Source: an uncultured Psychroserpens sp. (GTDB taxonomy: Bacteria > Bacteroidota > Bacteroidia > Flavobacteriales > Flavobacteriaceae). Taken from it: a stretch of 64,000 nucleotides of DNA. The translations under genes and the position numbers were made by a program. The DNA is taken from the NCBI GenBank assembly GCA_947488655.1, contig CANKZZ010000001.1, positions 668,842 to 732,841 on the forward strand, in the 5' to 3' direction. The number at the start of each line of letters is the position of its first letter. Position 1 is the first letter of the stretch. Of the stretch, positions 10,021 through 19,999 are shown one piece after another. The notes beneath the pieces were generated by a model. That model had not been told where the DNA came from. It made no database searches and saw only the letters and a list, made by a program, of their open reading frames with translations.

Positions 10021-10602
10021 ATGAAAAGTGTTTTTAAAATAGTAGTGGTATTAATGGTAATTGGAAGTGTAATTTCTTGTCAAAAGAATTCTAGACCAAA
10101 TTATCAATTTATGCCTAATATGTATGAATCAGTAGGATATGAGGCTTATCAAGAAGCAGATGTCGTAGTTGATGGTGAGCATATATTAGAAAATAATATG
10201 GAGGCTCAATTGCCTGCAGAAGGTTCAATACCTAGAGGTGGTCATATGCCATTTGAAATCGAAAATTCTAATGCTGGATATGAACTTGCTAAAACAAGTT
10301 TAAATAATCCATTAGATTCTACTCAGTATGACAGGTTAAGAGCAGGACAGCTATATGATATTTACTGTGGAATTTGTCATGGTAAAAAAGGTAACGGTCA
10401 AGGCACATTAGTTAAAAGAGAGAAGATTTTAGGTGTGCCAAGTTATGATGATGCTGGTCGTGCAATTACTCCTGGTAGTATTTATCATACGATTTACTAC
10501 GGAAAGAACGCAATGGGATCTTACGCTAATCAACTTAATGAAGAGGAGCGTTGGCAAGTTGTTGATTATGTAATGGAATTAAAAGCAGACCTAGAAAAAT
10601 AA
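10021..10602 (+). CDS. actE: Alternative complex III monoheme cytochrome c lipoprotein
   Basis: A monoheme cytochrome c that passes electrons out of the complex. The precursor has a lipoprotein signal (hydrophobic residues 4-18, lipobox VISC), so it is probably anchored in a membrane facing the periplasm. The heme site CGICHGKKGNGQG lies at about residues 118-130, with a likely Met ligand in NAMGSYANQL. A TTG nine bases upstream is in frame, but ATG 10021 starts directly before the signal peptide and is preferred. Confidence 0.93.
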   Translation: MKSVFKIVVVLMVIGSVISCQKNSRPNYQFMPNMYESVGYEAYQEADVVVDGEHILENNMEAQLPAEGSIPRGGHMPFEIENSNAGYELAKTSLNNPLDSTQYDRLRAGQLYDIYCGICHGKKGNGQGTLVKREKILGVPSYDDAGRAITPGSIYHTIYYGKNAMGSYANQLNEEERWQVVDYVMELKADLEK

Positions 10603-10626
10603 GATAGATAAAGATTATATATAGAT

Positions 10627-12018
10627 ATGTATACATTTTCAAGTAAATTAAAATCGGTTGCATTTGCCTTAATGATTATAGGCTTTATAGGTGTAACTTA
10701 TGGTTTTTTAACATCTAACAAAAGCTTTACTGAAGTAGAGACGATGTTAGCTGCAGAATCTCATCATGGAGAAGGTCACGGAGAAGACACTACGCATCAT
10801 GTAGCAAATGCCGAAGATTCTCACGCTTCTGATACAGTTGTTGCTCATGACGATAAAGTTGGTCATGAAGCAGACGGTAGTCATAGTCATACAGAAGTAG
10901 ATGAGCATACTAAACATGTTAATCATGTTATGCATGCTATGCATAAGAGACCTTGGGCAGCACTTTATGTAGCAGCATTTTTCTTTTTTATGATTGCACT
11001 TGGTGTTTTAGCATTTTATGCAGTTCAATATGCAGCACAAGCAGGTTGGTCTCCGTTATTGCTAAGGGTAATGGAAGGTATTACAGCTTACATGCTTCCT
11101 GGTGCGATAATAGTTTTATTAATAGCAATTCTTTCTGGTTTAATAGGTCATTACGGTTTATTTGTGTGGATGGATCCAGATGTAGTAGCCCATGATAAAT
11201 TAATTCAAGGTAAAGCAGGATGGTTAAATATCACTTGGTTTGGGGTAAGAGGATTTTTGTATATAACTGGATGGTATCTTTATAGACATTTTTCTCGTAA
11301 ATTTTCTATTGCTCAAGATGAAGCAGATGACAATAAAAACTTTGTTAAAACCTTCCGTATTTCAGCAGCATTTTTAGTTTTCTTTTTATATACAGAATCT
11401 ATGATGTCTTGGGATTGGATAATGAGTGTAGATCCTCACTGGTTCTCAACATTATTTGGATGGTATGTATTAGCAGGAATGATGGTTTGCGGTATTACTG
11501 TAATTGCAATGATTACAATTTATCTTAAATCAATGGGACTGTTACCTAAAGTAAACGATAGCCATATACATGATTTAGCAAAATTTATGTTTGGTTTCAG
11601 TATTTTCTGGACTTATTTATGGTTTTCACAATTTATGTTAATCTGGTATTCAAACATCCCAGAAGAGGTTACCTATTTTGTAACGCGTTTTCAGGATTAC
11701 CAATTACCGTTTTTAGGAATGGTTGCAATGAACTTTATATTTCCATTGTTGGTATTAATGAATAGTGATTATAAACGAATTCCTTGGTTTGTTATAATGG
11801 CAGGTATTGTTATTTTATGCGGTCACTATATTGATATTTTCAATATGATTATGCCAGCAACAGTTGGAGATCAGTGGTCTATAGGTATTCCAGAAATTAG
11901 TTCAATATTCCTTTTTGCTGGGCTATTTATCTTTATCGTCTTTACTGCGTTGACAAAGCAACCTTTAGAGCCAAAACGTAATCCTTTCATAAAAGAAAGT
12001 GAACATTTCCATTATTAA
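10627..12018 (+). CDS. actF: Alternative complex III membrane subunit ActF
   Basis: A second large integral membrane subunit of the complex (463 residues, about ten membrane segments), structurally paired with ActC. After the first helix comes a long histidine-rich stretch (about residues 45-105; motifs such as SHHGEGHGED, SHSHTEVDEHTKHVNHVMHAMH) before the second helix. This His-rich loop looks able to bind metal; whether it is a copper or zinc reservoir is inference. The gene ends 27 bp before coxB. Confidence 0.93.
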   Translation: MYTFSSKLKSVAFALMIIGFIGVTYGFLTSNKSFTEVETMLAAESHHGEGHGEDTTHHVANAEDSHASDTVVAHDDKVGHEADGSHSHTEVDEHTKHVNHVMHAMHKRPWAALYVAAFFFFMIALGVLAFYAVQYAAQAGWSPLLLRVMEGITAYMLPGAIIVLLIAILSGLIGHYGLFVWMDPDVVAHDKLIQGKAGWLNITWFGVRGFLYITGWYLYRHFSRKFSIAQDEADDNKNFVKTFRISAAFLVFFLYTESMMSWDWIMSVDPHWFSTLFGWYVLAGMMVCGITVIAMITIYLKSMGLLPKVNDSHIHDLAKFMFGFSIFWTYLWFSQFMLIWYSNIPEEVTYFVTRFQDYQLPFLGMVAMNFIFPLLVLMNSDYKRIPWFVIMAGIVILCGHYIDIFNMIMPATVGDQWSIGIPEISSIFLFAGLFIFIVFTALTKQPLEPKRNPFIKESEHFHY

Positions 12019-12045
12019 TAAATTATATAAAGAACAGAAACGACA

Positions 12046-13110
12046 ATGACTGCTTTTTTAACACTTATAATAGTACTTTTTATAGCTATTGCGATTTGGC
12101 AAATGGTCAAAATATTTGATCTTGCTCAAGTAGGCTCTTCTAATAGCGTGGTAGCTACAGATAAAGACAACAAAATTAATGGTTATCTAATGATGGGGTT
12201 TTTAGTCTTCATCTATGCTATAACTATTGCTAGTTTTTGGTATTTAGGAGATTTACCATTAACGTCTAATTCTGCTTCAGAACATGGACCAGAAGTTGAT
12301 AACTTAATGGTTATTTCTATGACATTAATATTCATAGTTCAGACCATAACGCAATTCTTGCTCCACTATTTTGCTTTTAAATATAAAGGTGAAAAAGGAC
12401 GTAAAGCTTTGTTTTATGCTGATAATAATACCCTAGAAGCGATTTGGACTTTTATTCCTGTAGTAGTTTTAGCAGGTTTGATTATATATGGTTTATTTAC
12501 TTGGACTAGTATAATGAATGTTGAAGAAACTGAAGAAACTTTAGTTGTTGAGTTATATGCACAACAGTTTAACTGGAAAGCTCGTTATGCAGGCGAAGAT
12601 AACACATTAGGTATGGCTAATGTGAGATTGATAGATATTGATCGTGCTAATATTTTAGGTCTTGACGAGTCAGATCCTAATGCACAAGATGATGTTATTA
12701 CTACAGAATTACACCTACCAGTAGGAAAACCAGTATTATTTAAGATGCGTTCTCAGGATGTATTACATTCTGCATATATGCCACATTTTAGAGCACAAAT
12801 GAACTGCGTTCCTGGAATGATTACTCAGTTTGGATTTACTCCAACTGTTACAACCAAAGAAATGCGTCTTAATCCAGATATTCAAGAGAAAGTTGCTAAT
12901 ATAAATGCGCTTAGACTAGAAAAGAAAGATGAAATAGAAGCTAGAGGTCAAGACTTAATGTATGAGTTTGATTACTTACTATTATGTAATAAGATTTGTG
13001 GTAAATCACATTACAACATGCAAATGAAGATTATAGTAGAAACTCAAGAAGAATATGATGCTTGGATGAAAGAGCAAAAAATATTCAAGAATTCATTAAC
13101 AAACAACTAA
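12046..13110 (+). CDS. coxB: Cytochrome c oxidase subunit II
   Basis: This CuA-bearing subunit takes electrons from cytochrome c or complex III. There are membrane segments near residues 2-20, 54-75, 90-112 and 130-155, then a periplasmic cupredoxin domain. CuA ligands are visible: His241 (LHSAYMP), then Cys314, Cys318, His322 and Met325 in CNKICGKSHYNM. The insert containing KVANINALRLEKKDE before the CuA cysteines is longer than in many homologues. It has no C-terminal cytochrome c domain, so it is aa3- rather than caa3-type, consistent with direct docking to ActE. Confidence 0.96.
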   Translation: MTAFLTLIIVLFIAIAIWQMVKIFDLAQVGSSNSVVATDKDNKINGYLMMGFLVFIYAITIASFWYLGDLPLTSNSASEHGPEVDNLMVISMTLIFIVQTITQFLLHYFAFKYKGEKGRKALFYADNNTLEAIWTFIPVVVLAGLIIYGLFTWTSIMNVEETEETLVVELYAQQFNWKARYAGEDNTLGMANVRLIDIDRANILGLDESDPNAQDDVITTELHLPVGKPVLFKMRSQDVLHSAYMPHFRAQMNCVPGMITQFGFTPTVTTKEMRLNPDIQEKVANINALRLEKKDEIEARGQDLMYEFDYLLLCNKICGKSHYNMQMKIIVETQEEYDAWMKEQKIFKNSLTNN

Positions 13111-13131
13111 GATTAAAAAAGAAAAAAGATT

Positions 13132-14925
13132 ATGTCAGCACACGCAGATACCCACGCACACGACGACGATCATGGACATCATCATAAAGAGACTTTTGTA
13201 ACTAAATACATATTTAGTCAAGATCATAAAATGATTGCAAAACAGTATCTAATTACAGGTACAATTATGGGTGTTATTGGTGTTTTAATGTCAATAATGT
13301 TCCGTATGCAAATTGCTTGGCCAGAACAACCAAATGTTTTATTTGAAGCATTATTGGGTAAATGGGCTCCAGGTGGTGTTATGGATGCAGATATTTATTT
13401 GGCGTTAGTTACAATACATGGTACTATCATGGTATTCTTTGTACTAACAGCAGGTTTGAGTGGTACATTTAGTAACTTACTAATTCCATTGCAAATTGGA
13501 GCACGAGATATGGCATCAGGTTTTTTAAACATGGTATCATATTGGTTGTTTTTCTTATCAAGTGTTATAATGATTATTTCATTATTTGTAGAAGCAGGAC
13601 CAGCAGCAGCAGGTTGGACTATTTATCCACCATTAAGTGCTTTGCCAATGGCACAAGGAGGTTCTGGTATGGGGATGACCTTATGGTTAGTTTCTATGGC
13701 AATATTTATTGCATCTTCTTTATTGGGATCACTTAACTACGTAGTTACTGTAATCAACTTAAGAACTAAAGGTATGTCTATGACGCGTTTACCTTTAACA
13801 ATATGGGCTTTCTTTGTAACAGCAATTATTGGTATTGTATCGTTCCCAGTACTTTTATCTGCAGCATTATTACTTATAATGGATAGAAGTTTTGGTACAT
13901 CATTCTTCTTATCAGATATTTTTATTCAAGGTGAAGTTTTACATTATCAAGGAGGTTCTCCTGTTTTATTTGAGCACTTATTTTGGTTCTTAGGTCACCC
14001 AGAGGTATATATAGTATTATTACCAGCATTAGGTATTACTTCAGAAATTATAGCAACCAACTCACGTAAACCAATCTTTGGTTACAGAGCCATGGTTATG
14101 TCAATTCTTGCAATTGCTTTTCTCTCAACGATTGTTTGGGGACACCATATGTTTATATCAGGTATGAATCCATTTTTGGGATCTGTATTTACATTTACAA
14201 CACTTTTAATCGCAATACCATCTGCAGTAAAAGCCTTTAACTATATTACTACCCTTTGGAAAGGTAATTTGCAAATGAATCCAGCTATGCTTTTCTCTAT
14301 TGGATTAGTATCAACCTTCATTACAGGAGGTTTAACAGGAATTATTTTAGGTGATAGTGCATTAGATATTAACGTGCATGACACATACTTCGTAGTAGCG
14401 CATTTTCACTTAGTAATGGGTATATCTGCATTGTATGGTATGTTTGCAGGAATTTATCACTGGTTCCCAAGAATGTTTGGTCGTATGCTTAATAAAAATC
14501 TTGGCTATTTACACTTTTGGGTAACAGCAATCTGTGCTTATGGTGTTTTCTTCCCAATGCACTTCATAGGTATGGCAGGTTTACCAAGACGTTATTATAC
14601 AAATTCTAATTTCCCTTTATTTGATGATACAGCTAATGCTAACGTTGTAATTACAATGTTTGCAATAATAGGAGGTATCTTTCAATTAGTATATTTATGG
14701 AATTTCTTTTATTCTATTTTCTTCGGAAAAAAGGCAGAGAAAAATCCTTGGAGATCTACAACATTAGAGTGGACTGCTCCAGTAGAGCATATTCATGGTA
14801 ACTGGCCAGGAGAAATACCTCACGTACATCGTTGGGCTTATGATTATAGCAAACCTGGTCATGAAGATGATTTTGTACCGCAAGATGTACCATTATACGA
14901 TGGTGAAGAAGAATTACAACATTAG
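13132..14925 (+). CDS. coxA: Cytochrome c oxidase subunit I (A-type heme-copper oxidase)
   Basis: Catalytic subunit reducing O2 to water with proton pumping. It has about twelve membrane helices. The CuB and active-site residues are visible: His289, Glu291 and Tyr293 (LGHPEVYIV), His338-His339 (WGHHMF), and heme ligands in HDTYFVVAHFHLVMG. The Glu in HPEVY places it in the A1 subfamily. The N-terminus has a His/Asp-rich run (residues 4-20) not needed for catalysis. It is the last gene of the act-cox operon, closed by a strong hairpin. Subunits III and IV are encoded 30 kb downstream. Confidence 0.97.
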   Translation: MSAHADTHAHDDDHGHHHKETFVTKYIFSQDHKMIAKQYLITGTIMGVIGVLMSIMFRMQIAWPEQPNVLFEALLGKWAPGGVMDADIYLALVTIHGTIMVFFVLTAGLSGTFSNLLIPLQIGARDMASGFLNMVSYWLFFLSSVIMIISLFVEAGPAAAGWTIYPPLSALPMAQGGSGMGMTLWLVSMAIFIASSLLGSLNYVVTVINLRTKGMSMTRLPLTIWAFFVTAIIGIVSFPVLLSAALLLIMDRSFGTSFFLSDIFIQGEVLHYQGGSPVLFEHLFWFLGHPEVYIVLLPALGITSEIIATNSRKPIFGYRAMVMSILAIAFLSTIVWGHHMFISGMNPFLGSVFTFTTLLIAIPSAVKAFNYITTLWKGNLQMNPAMLFSIGLVSTFITGGLTGIILGDSALDINVHDTYFVVAHFHLVMGISALYGMFAGIYHWFPRMFGRMLNKNLGYLHFWVTAICAYGVFFPMHFIGMAGLPRRYYTNSNFPLFDDTANANVVITMFAIIGGIFQLVYLWNFFYSIFFGKKAEKNPWRSTTLEWTAPVEHIHGNWPGEIPHVHRWAYDYSKPGHEDDFVPQDVPLYDGEEELQH

Positions 14926-14968
14926 ATTAATATCTACGTAAGTAGAAATCTTATAAAAATTAAAAAAG

Positions 14969-15008
14969 GACCTTTAGAATCATAAAACATTCTAAAGGTC
15001 TTTTTTTT
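14969..15008 (+). terminator. Intrinsic terminator of the act-cox operon
   Basis: A perfect 12-bp stem (14969-14980 with 14989-15000) and an 8-base loop, followed by eight Ts. The T-run merges with a candidate promoter for the next gene. Confidence 0.92.
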
Positions 15009-15015
15009 ATATTTG
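15008..15015 (+). promoter_or_regulatory. Possible -7 element (TATATTTG) fused to the terminator tail
   Basis: TATATTTG fits TAnnTTTG and ends three bases before the ATG at 15019. If used, the transcript would be essentially leaderless. Chance occurrence in a T-rich tail is possible; no TTG at -33 was found. Confidence 0.35.
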
Positions 15016-15018
15016 ATT

Positions 15019-15468
15019 ATGCTGAAATATGAATTCTCAATTATCTTGCTTTTTGTTTTGTTCTCATGTAATATGCAATGGAGCAATCAAGGAGAGCGTC
15101 GAATTATTTATGAGTTAGAAGAAAAACATTCAAATCATATCATTAACTATTTCGAAGCTGCACATAAAAACTCAGATAAAAACAAATACAATTTAAGAAA
15201 ACAGTTTGTTGAGATTAATGGTTTAAAGGAAAGTTTTAATATAACTTTCAATACTTGTGATGAGTATTATAAAAATGAAAAATTCATAAAAATCACAAAT
15301 AGATTTTTAAAATTGTCTGATTTTTATTTGATACCAATTGTTCCTTCCGAAGATGCTGAATTTTCAATAAAAGCTAAAGACAAAACTTTACAAACATGGG
15401 TTGGCTCAAAAGGCATATCTTTTATTGTGGATGAGAACGGTTCCATTCAAAAATTATCAATAATGTAA
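15019..15468 (+). CDS. Small lipoprotein of unknown function
   Basis: A 149-residue protein with a signal of the lipoprotein type (hydrophobic residues 7-15, lipobox LFSC), then a charged, Asn/Lys-rich body with no motif I recognise. Two later segments, TLQTWVGSKGISFIVDENGS and KITNRFLKLSDFYLIP, look beta-rich. It stands alone between the coxA terminator and ruvB. An in-frame TTG two codons upstream is an alternative start. Probably an exported outer-membrane-associated lipoprotein; nothing more can be supported. Confidence 0.7.
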   Translation: MLKYEFSIILLFVLFSCNMQWSNQGERRIIYELEEKHSNHIINYFEAAHKNSDKNKYNLRKQFVEINGLKESFNITFNTCDEYYKNEKFIKITNRFLKLSDFYLIPIVPSEDAEFSIKAKDKTLQTWVGSKGISFIVDENGSIQKLSIM

Positions 15469-15519
15469 ATTCTAATTGTTAACTTTACATACAATTGTTT
15501 AAAGTATAATCAAAAGAGA

Positions 15520-15537
15520 TTCCTGCCTTAGCAGGAA
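15520..15537 (+). promoter_or_regulatory. Hairpin over the ruvB ribosome-binding region
   Basis: TTCCTGC (15520-15526) pairs with GCAGGAA (15531-15537) across a 4-base loop. The 3' arm contains AGGA, eight bases before the ruvB ATG and one of the few Shine-Dalgarno-like sites in this window. The hairpin could limit ruvB translation; this is inference. Confidence 0.4.
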
Positions 15538-15542
15538 GTAGT

Positions 15543-16565
15543 ATGAACGAAAACCTAGACCCAACAGACGATAATTTCACACCAGAAGAACTGGACGTTG
15601 AAAAAAAGTTAAGACCCTTATCCTTTGATGATTTTACAGGTCAAGATCAAGTGTTGGAGAATCTTCAAATTTTTGTTCAAGCAGCGAATGGTAGAGACGA
15701 AGCATTAGATCACACGTTATTTCATGGACCTCCAGGATTGGGTAAAACTACGTTAGCGCACATTTTAGCAAGTGAGCTTAATGTGTCTATTAAAGTTACG
15801 TCAGGACCAGTATTAGATAAACCTGGAGATTTAGCAGGATTATTGACAAATCTAGATGAACGCGACGTGTTATTTATTGATGAAATACATAGATTAAGTC
15901 CAATTGTAGAAGAATATTTATACTCAGCAATGGAAGACTATAAAATCGATATAATGATTGAGTCTGGACCAAATGCAAGGACCGTTCAAATTAATCTCAA
16001 TCCATTTACTTTGGTTGGTGCTACAACACGATCAGGATTATTAACGTCTCCAATGCGAGCTCGATTTGGTATACAGAGTAGATTACAATATTATAATACC
16101 GAATTATTAACTACAATCGTTCAACGTAGTGCATCTATTTTAGGAGTTCCTATTTCTATGGAAGCTGCTGTTGAGATTGCAGGTCGTAGTCGTGGTACAC
16201 CACGAATTGCAAATGCATTACTACGTCGTGTGCGTGATTTTGCGCAAATAAAAGGTAACGGTAGTATAGATATAAATATTGCTAAGTTTGCTTTAGAAGC
16301 TTTGCATGTTGATGCACATGGATTAGATGAAATGGATAATAAAATTTTGTCAACCATTATAGAGAAGTTTAAAGGAGGACCAGTTGGGATTACTACAATA
16401 GCAACCGCAGTAAGTGAAAGTGCCGAAACTATCGAAGAGGTATATGAGCCATTTCTAATTCAACAAGGATTTTTAATGCGTACACCTCGTGGTCGAGAAG
16501 TTACAGAACAAGCCTATAAGCATTTAGGTAAAATTAAAGGACCAACTCAAGGAGGGTTATTTTAA
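15543..16565 (+). CDS. ruvB: Holliday junction branch migration ATPase RuvB
   Basis: Hexameric AAA+ motor that drives branch migration with RuvA during recombinational repair. Walker A GPPGLGKT (about residues 61-68), Walker B LFIDEIH and sensor GATTRSG are present, followed by the RuvB winged-helix C-terminus. The length (340 residues) is normal. ruvA is 13 kb away, so the two are not co-transcribed. The P450 gene starts one base after its stop. Confidence 0.98.
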   Translation: MNENLDPTDDNFTPEELDVEKKLRPLSFDDFTGQDQVLENLQIFVQAANGRDEALDHTLFHGPPGLGKTTLAHILASELNVSIKVTSGPVLDKPGDLAGLLTNLDERDVLFIDEIHRLSPIVEEYLYSAMEDYKIDIMIESGPNARTVQINLNPFTLVGATTRSGLLTSPMRARFGIQSRLQYYNTELLTTIVQRSASILGVPISMEAAVEIAGRSRGTPRIANALLRRVRDFAQIKGNGSIDINIAKFALEALHVDAHGLDEMDNKILSTIIEKFKGGPVGITTIATAVSESAETIEEVYEPFLIQQGFLMRTPRGREVTEQAYKHLGKIKGPTQGGLF

Positions 16566-16566
16566 A

Positions 16567-17889
16567 ATGAAAGAAATACCAGAAGTTCCTTTATCTAAAT
16601 TTATTAAGCATTCATTAGAAATTCTTAAAAACCCATTACCGTTTCACAATAAAAATTTTGAAGAGAAAGGAGATATATTCAAACTTAATGTTGGGTTTAA
16701 TACTAAAATATATTTTTGTCGTGATGCAGCTTTAGCGCAATATGTGCTTCAGAAAAATCAAAAAAATTATGTTAAATCTAAAATTCAAACAGAAGATTTA
16801 GTTAAATATGTAGGCGAAGGTTTGCTTACTTCCGAAGGAGAAAAATGGAAGAAGCAACGTAAGATGATGCAACCAGCTTTTCATAAAAAGCAACTTGAGA
16901 ATTTGTTAAGCGGTATGCAGGATACAATTGTGTCAGAATTTAAAAAAATAAAAGTTGACACAACCATTGATATTTTTCCAATTCTAAATGATTTAGCTTT
17001 TCAAACTGTAGTTAAATCATTATTTACCAAGGCAGCAAAATCTGAGGATATGGAAAGGCTTCAGTTTATAACCGAGGCAAATCAACGTATGCTTGTTAAA
17101 GAATTACGACAACCTTATTTGGGTTGGTGGTTTAAAATAAGTGGAACATTAGATAAATACCTAAATCTTTCAAAAGAGGCGCGAAAAATCTTAAAAGGTA
17201 TTGTCGAAGATCGAAAATCATCTGGAAAACGTTATGACGATTTGCTCGACATGCTGTTAGAAACTAAGTATGATGATGGTAAAAGGATGAGTGAAGAGCA
17301 ACTTATAGACGAAATTTTAATAATTTTTACTGCTGGTCATGAAACTACTTCAAATGCGTTAACTTTTACATTTCAGTTATTAGCAAAACATCCAGAGTGG
17401 CAAGATAAAATTTATGACGAGTGGCAAAATATGGGAGCAGATGAAACTGATTTAATGATGCGCGTATCCTCGTCTAAAATGTGCCAACAAGTACTTGAAG
17501 AATCTATGAGGCTCTATCCTCCTGCTTATTTTATAGATCGCGTAAATATTGAAGCAGATAGTTTTAATGACATGACCTTTGAGCCAGGTTGTAATTTATT
17601 GTTTTCGGTTTATGAAATACATAGACATCCAAAACTATGGGAACAACCTACAGCATTTGTACCAGAACGTTTTTCACAAGGCTCTCGTCCATTTTCCGCT
17701 CAATATTTCCCCTTTGGAGCTGGACCACGAAAGTGTATTGGTAATAATTTTGCAATGTTTGAAATGATTATTGCGGTTCAAGAACTTGTTTCAAAACATA
17801 AAATATACTCTAATTTTGATGAGATAGATATTACACCTCTAATTACTTTAAAACCTAAAAATGCATTTTTAAGATTTGAGAATAGGTGA
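16567..17889 (+). CDS. Cytochrome P450
   Basis: A soluble 440-residue heme monooxygenase. The I-helix motif AGHETTS (from about residue 256), the K-helix ExxR (ESMR, about residue 311) and the heme loop [12 protein letters not shown] with Cys390 as thiolate ligand are all present. No signal peptide or membrane anchor is seen, so it is cytoplasmic and needs a separate redox partner, which is not in this window. It is wedged between ruvB and queG with almost no spacing (its stop overlaps the queG GTG), suggesting co-transcription. The substrate cannot be read from the sequence; fatty-acid or polyketide-like CYP102/CYP4-type activity is only a guess. Confidence 0.95.
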   Translation: MKEIPEVPLSKFIKHSLEILKNPLPFHNKNFEEKGDIFKLNVGFNTKIYFCRDAALAQYVLQKNQKNYVKSKIQTEDLVKYVGEGLLTSEGEKWKKQRKMMQPAFHKKQLENLLSGMQDTIVSEFKKIKVDTTIDIFPILNDLAFQTVVKSLFTKAAKSEDMERLQFITEANQRMLVKELRQPYLGWWFKISGTLDKYLNLSKEARKILKGIVEDRKSSGKRYDDLLDMLLETKYDDGKRMSEEQLIDEILIIFTAGHETTSNALTFTFQLLAKHPEWQDKIYDEWQNMGADETDLMMRVSSSKMCQQVLEESMRLYPPAYFIDRVNIEADSFNDMTFEPGCNLLFSVYEIHRHPKLWEQPTAFVPERFSQGSRPFSAQYFPFGAGPRKCIGNNFAMFEMIIAVQELVSKHKIYSNFDEIDITPLITLKPKNAFLRFENR

Positions 17890-18812
17890 TAGCCAATAAA
17901 TCTAAATACAGTAAGTTTATTAAAGCAGAAGCCAAAAGCCTTGGCTTTTTATCATGCGGTATAAGTAAAGCTGGATTTTTAGAAGAAGAAGCACCTCGAT
18001 TAGAAAAATGGCTAAAAAATAATGCGCATGGAGAAATGCGCTATATGGAGAATCATTTTGATAAACGCTTAGATCCAACAAAATTAGTTGAAGGTTCAAA
18101 AAGTGTGGTGTCACTACTCTTAAATTATTTTCCTTCGGAAATTCAAAACCCTGAAAGTTATCAACTTTCTAAATATGCTTATGGGACAGATTACCACTTT
18201 GTCATTAAGGACAAATTAAAACAATTACTACAATCAATTCAGGATGAGATTGGAGAAGTTCATGGTCGTGCCTTTGTAGATTCGGCACCAGTATTAGATA
18301 AAGCATGGGCTGCAAAATCTGGTTTAGGCTGGATTGGTAAACATAGCAATTTGCTCACTCAAAAAGTAGGCTCATTTTATTTTATTGCCGAATTAATTAT
18401 CGATTTAGAATTAGAACATGACCACGCAGTAACCGATCATTGTGGCACGTGTACTGCTTGTATAGATGCATGTCCAACAGAAGCCATCACAGAGCCTTAT
18501 GTTGTAGATGGCAGTAAATGTATTTCATACTTCACTATTGAATTAAAAGAGAATATTCCTCAAGAAGTCAAAGGGAAATTTAACGATTGGATGTTTGGTT
18601 GCGATATCTGTCAAGATGTGTGTCCTTGGAACCGCTTTTCAAAAGCTCATAGCGAACCTTTGTTTAATCCGCATCCTGATTTACTTTCTATGACTAAAAA
18701 AGACTGGGAAGAAATAACAAAAGAAACTTTTAATAAGGTGTTTAAAAAATCGGCAGTAAAGCGAACTAAATTTGAAGGTTTACAACGTAATATTAAATTT
18801 TTGAAACAATAG
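17886..18812 (+). CDS. queG: Epoxyqueuosine reductase QueG
   Basis: A cobalamin- and Fe-S-dependent enzyme that reduces epoxyqueuosine to queuosine in tRNA anticodons. Two [4Fe-4S] motifs are visible, [12 protein letters not shown] (about residues 190-201) and [11 protein letters not shown] (about residues 239-249), plus the family segment [14 protein letters not shown] 17886 overlaps the P450 stop in a GTGA arrangement and gives a proper N-terminus; no ATG lies nearby. The 308-residue length is that of the shorter QueG form without the HEAT-repeat tail. Its last 20 bases overlap the convergent lacI-type gene. Confidence 0.95.
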   Translation: MIANKSKYSKFIKAEAKSLGFLSCGISKAGFLEEEAPRLEKWLKNNAHGEMRYMENHFDKRLDPTKLVEGSKSVVSLLLNYFPSEIQNPESYQLSKYAYGTDYHFVIKDKLKQLLQSIQDEIGEVHGRAFVDSAPVLDKAWAAKSGLGWIGKHSNLLTQKVGSFYFIAELIIDLELEHDHAVTDHCGTCTACIDACPTEAITEPYVVDGSKCISYFTIELKENIPQEVKGKFNDWMFGCDICQDVCPWNRFSKAHSEPLFNPHPDLLSMTKKDWEEITKETFNKVFKKSAVKRTKFEGLQRNIKFLKQ

Positions 18813-19836
18813 TTTTTGTAGAGTTTCTTTTAACTAAAGCGGTTTCTAACTCAATAATTTTTGGATGTACTTCCTCGCCACTTTTTATAGATTTAAGTTC
18901 TTTATAGAGTTGCTTAAATGCCATTTTCCCCATTAAATAACCAGGTTGATCAATAGTAGATAATGTAGGTGTAATTGCAGATGACATAAACCAATTACTA
19001 AAACCTACGATAGAAATATCTTCAGGAATTTTGACTCCTCTACTATTAAACTCTGTAATTGCACCTATAGCAACCATATCTGTATTTATAAAAATACCAT
19101 CAACATCATTATGGTCAGCCAATAATTGCGCTGCATTTTTCTTGCCTTCTTCAAAACTTTTATCGCTACAATCACATATATAAACTAAAGATGGGTCATA
19201 AGATAAGCCATTGTCTATTAATGCTTTTTTGTAACCTAGAAATCGGTCAATAGAATTTTGAGGCAAGAGAGGTCCCCTAAAATGTGCAATCCTTTTACAA
19301 CCTGTGTCAATCAAATGTTGAGTAGCTATATAGGATGCTTTACGGTCATCTATTATTACTTTAGAGCAGTTAACAATTTTTGCAATTTTATCAAACATAA
19401 CAATAGGCTTATCTAAATCAATAACATCTGTAATATGCTTAAAATCTGATGTTTCATTAGCCAAGGAAATAAGTATACCGTCAACATGTTTACTTAACAG
19501 TAAATCAATTTGCTTTTTTTCTAATTCATAAGATTCATTTGATTGTAAAATTATTACCAAATATCCTTTTTTTTCTGCTTGGGCAATTATGCCTTTTATA
19601 ACTGTAGAGAAAAAGTGGTGTACAACCTCGGGTATTATTAAACCAATGGTCTTAGATTCTTTAGTTCTTAAATTAACAGCAAATGAGTTTGGTCTATAGT
19701 TTAGTTGCTCAGCAGTTTCTCTAACAAGTTTTCTTGTCTTTTTACTTACATCAGGATAATCTTTTAGAGCTTTAGAAACAGTTGTTATGGAGATGTTGAG
19801 TGTCTCAGCTATTTCTTTTAGTGTAACAGGTTTCAT
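18793..19836 (-). CDS. LacI-family sugar-responsive repressor
   Basis: A 347-residue regulator with an N-terminal helix-turn-helix ([20 protein letters not shown], residues 3-22, and hinge helix [13 protein letters not shown]) and a periplasmic-binding-protein-like effector domain to the C-terminus. It is divergent from the TonB-dependent receptor gene, with two LacI-type operators in the 163-bp gap, so it very likely controls both its own promoter and the sugar operon. The effector is unknown; sucrose or a breakdown product is inferred from the neighbouring permease and kinase. Its 3' end overlaps queG by 20 bp. Confidence 0.95.
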   Translation of the reverse strand: MKPVTLKEIAETLNISITTVSKALKDYPDVSKKTRKLVRETAEQLNYRPNSFAVNLRTKESKTIGLIIPEVVHHFFSTVIKGIIAQAEKKGYLVIILQSNESYELEKKQIDLLLSKHVDGILISLANETSDFKHITDVIDLDKPIVMFDKIAKIVNCSKVIIDDRKASYIATQHLIDTGCKRIAHFRGPLLPQNSIDRFLGYKKALIDNGLSYDPSLVYICDCSDKSFEEGKKNAAQLLADHNDVDGIFINTDMVAIGAITEFNSRGVKIPEDISIVGFSNWFMSSAITPTLSTIDQPGYLMGKMAFKQLYKELKSIKSGEEVHPKIIELETALVKRNSTKTIVSKI

Positions 19837-19876
19837 TTGAACATAATTTTAAATAAAAATAGTTAAAATTATTGAA

Positions 19877-19892
19877 TCGAAAACGTTTTCGG
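19877..19892. promoter_or_regulatory. LacI-type operator O1
   Basis: TCGAAAACGTTTTCGG is a near-perfect palindrome with the central CG typical of LacI/GalR operators. Its start is exactly 20 bp before that of the second copy, so both face the same side of the helix. Confidence 0.88.
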
Positions 19893-19896
19893 TAAA

Positions 19897-19912
19897 TCGA
19901 AAACGTTTTCGA
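19897..19912. promoter_or_regulatory. LacI-type operator O2
   Basis: TCGAAAACGTTTTCGA is a perfect 16-bp palindrome. It lies 88 bp upstream of the receptor ATG and 61 bp from the repressor start codon. Confidence 0.9.
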
Positions 19913-19999
19913 TTTCTATTTTCTATTTTTTAGGCCATTTGATTATAAATTAGTCAATAATTAACCAAAATAATTATCAAATTAATAAAATAGACTAAA

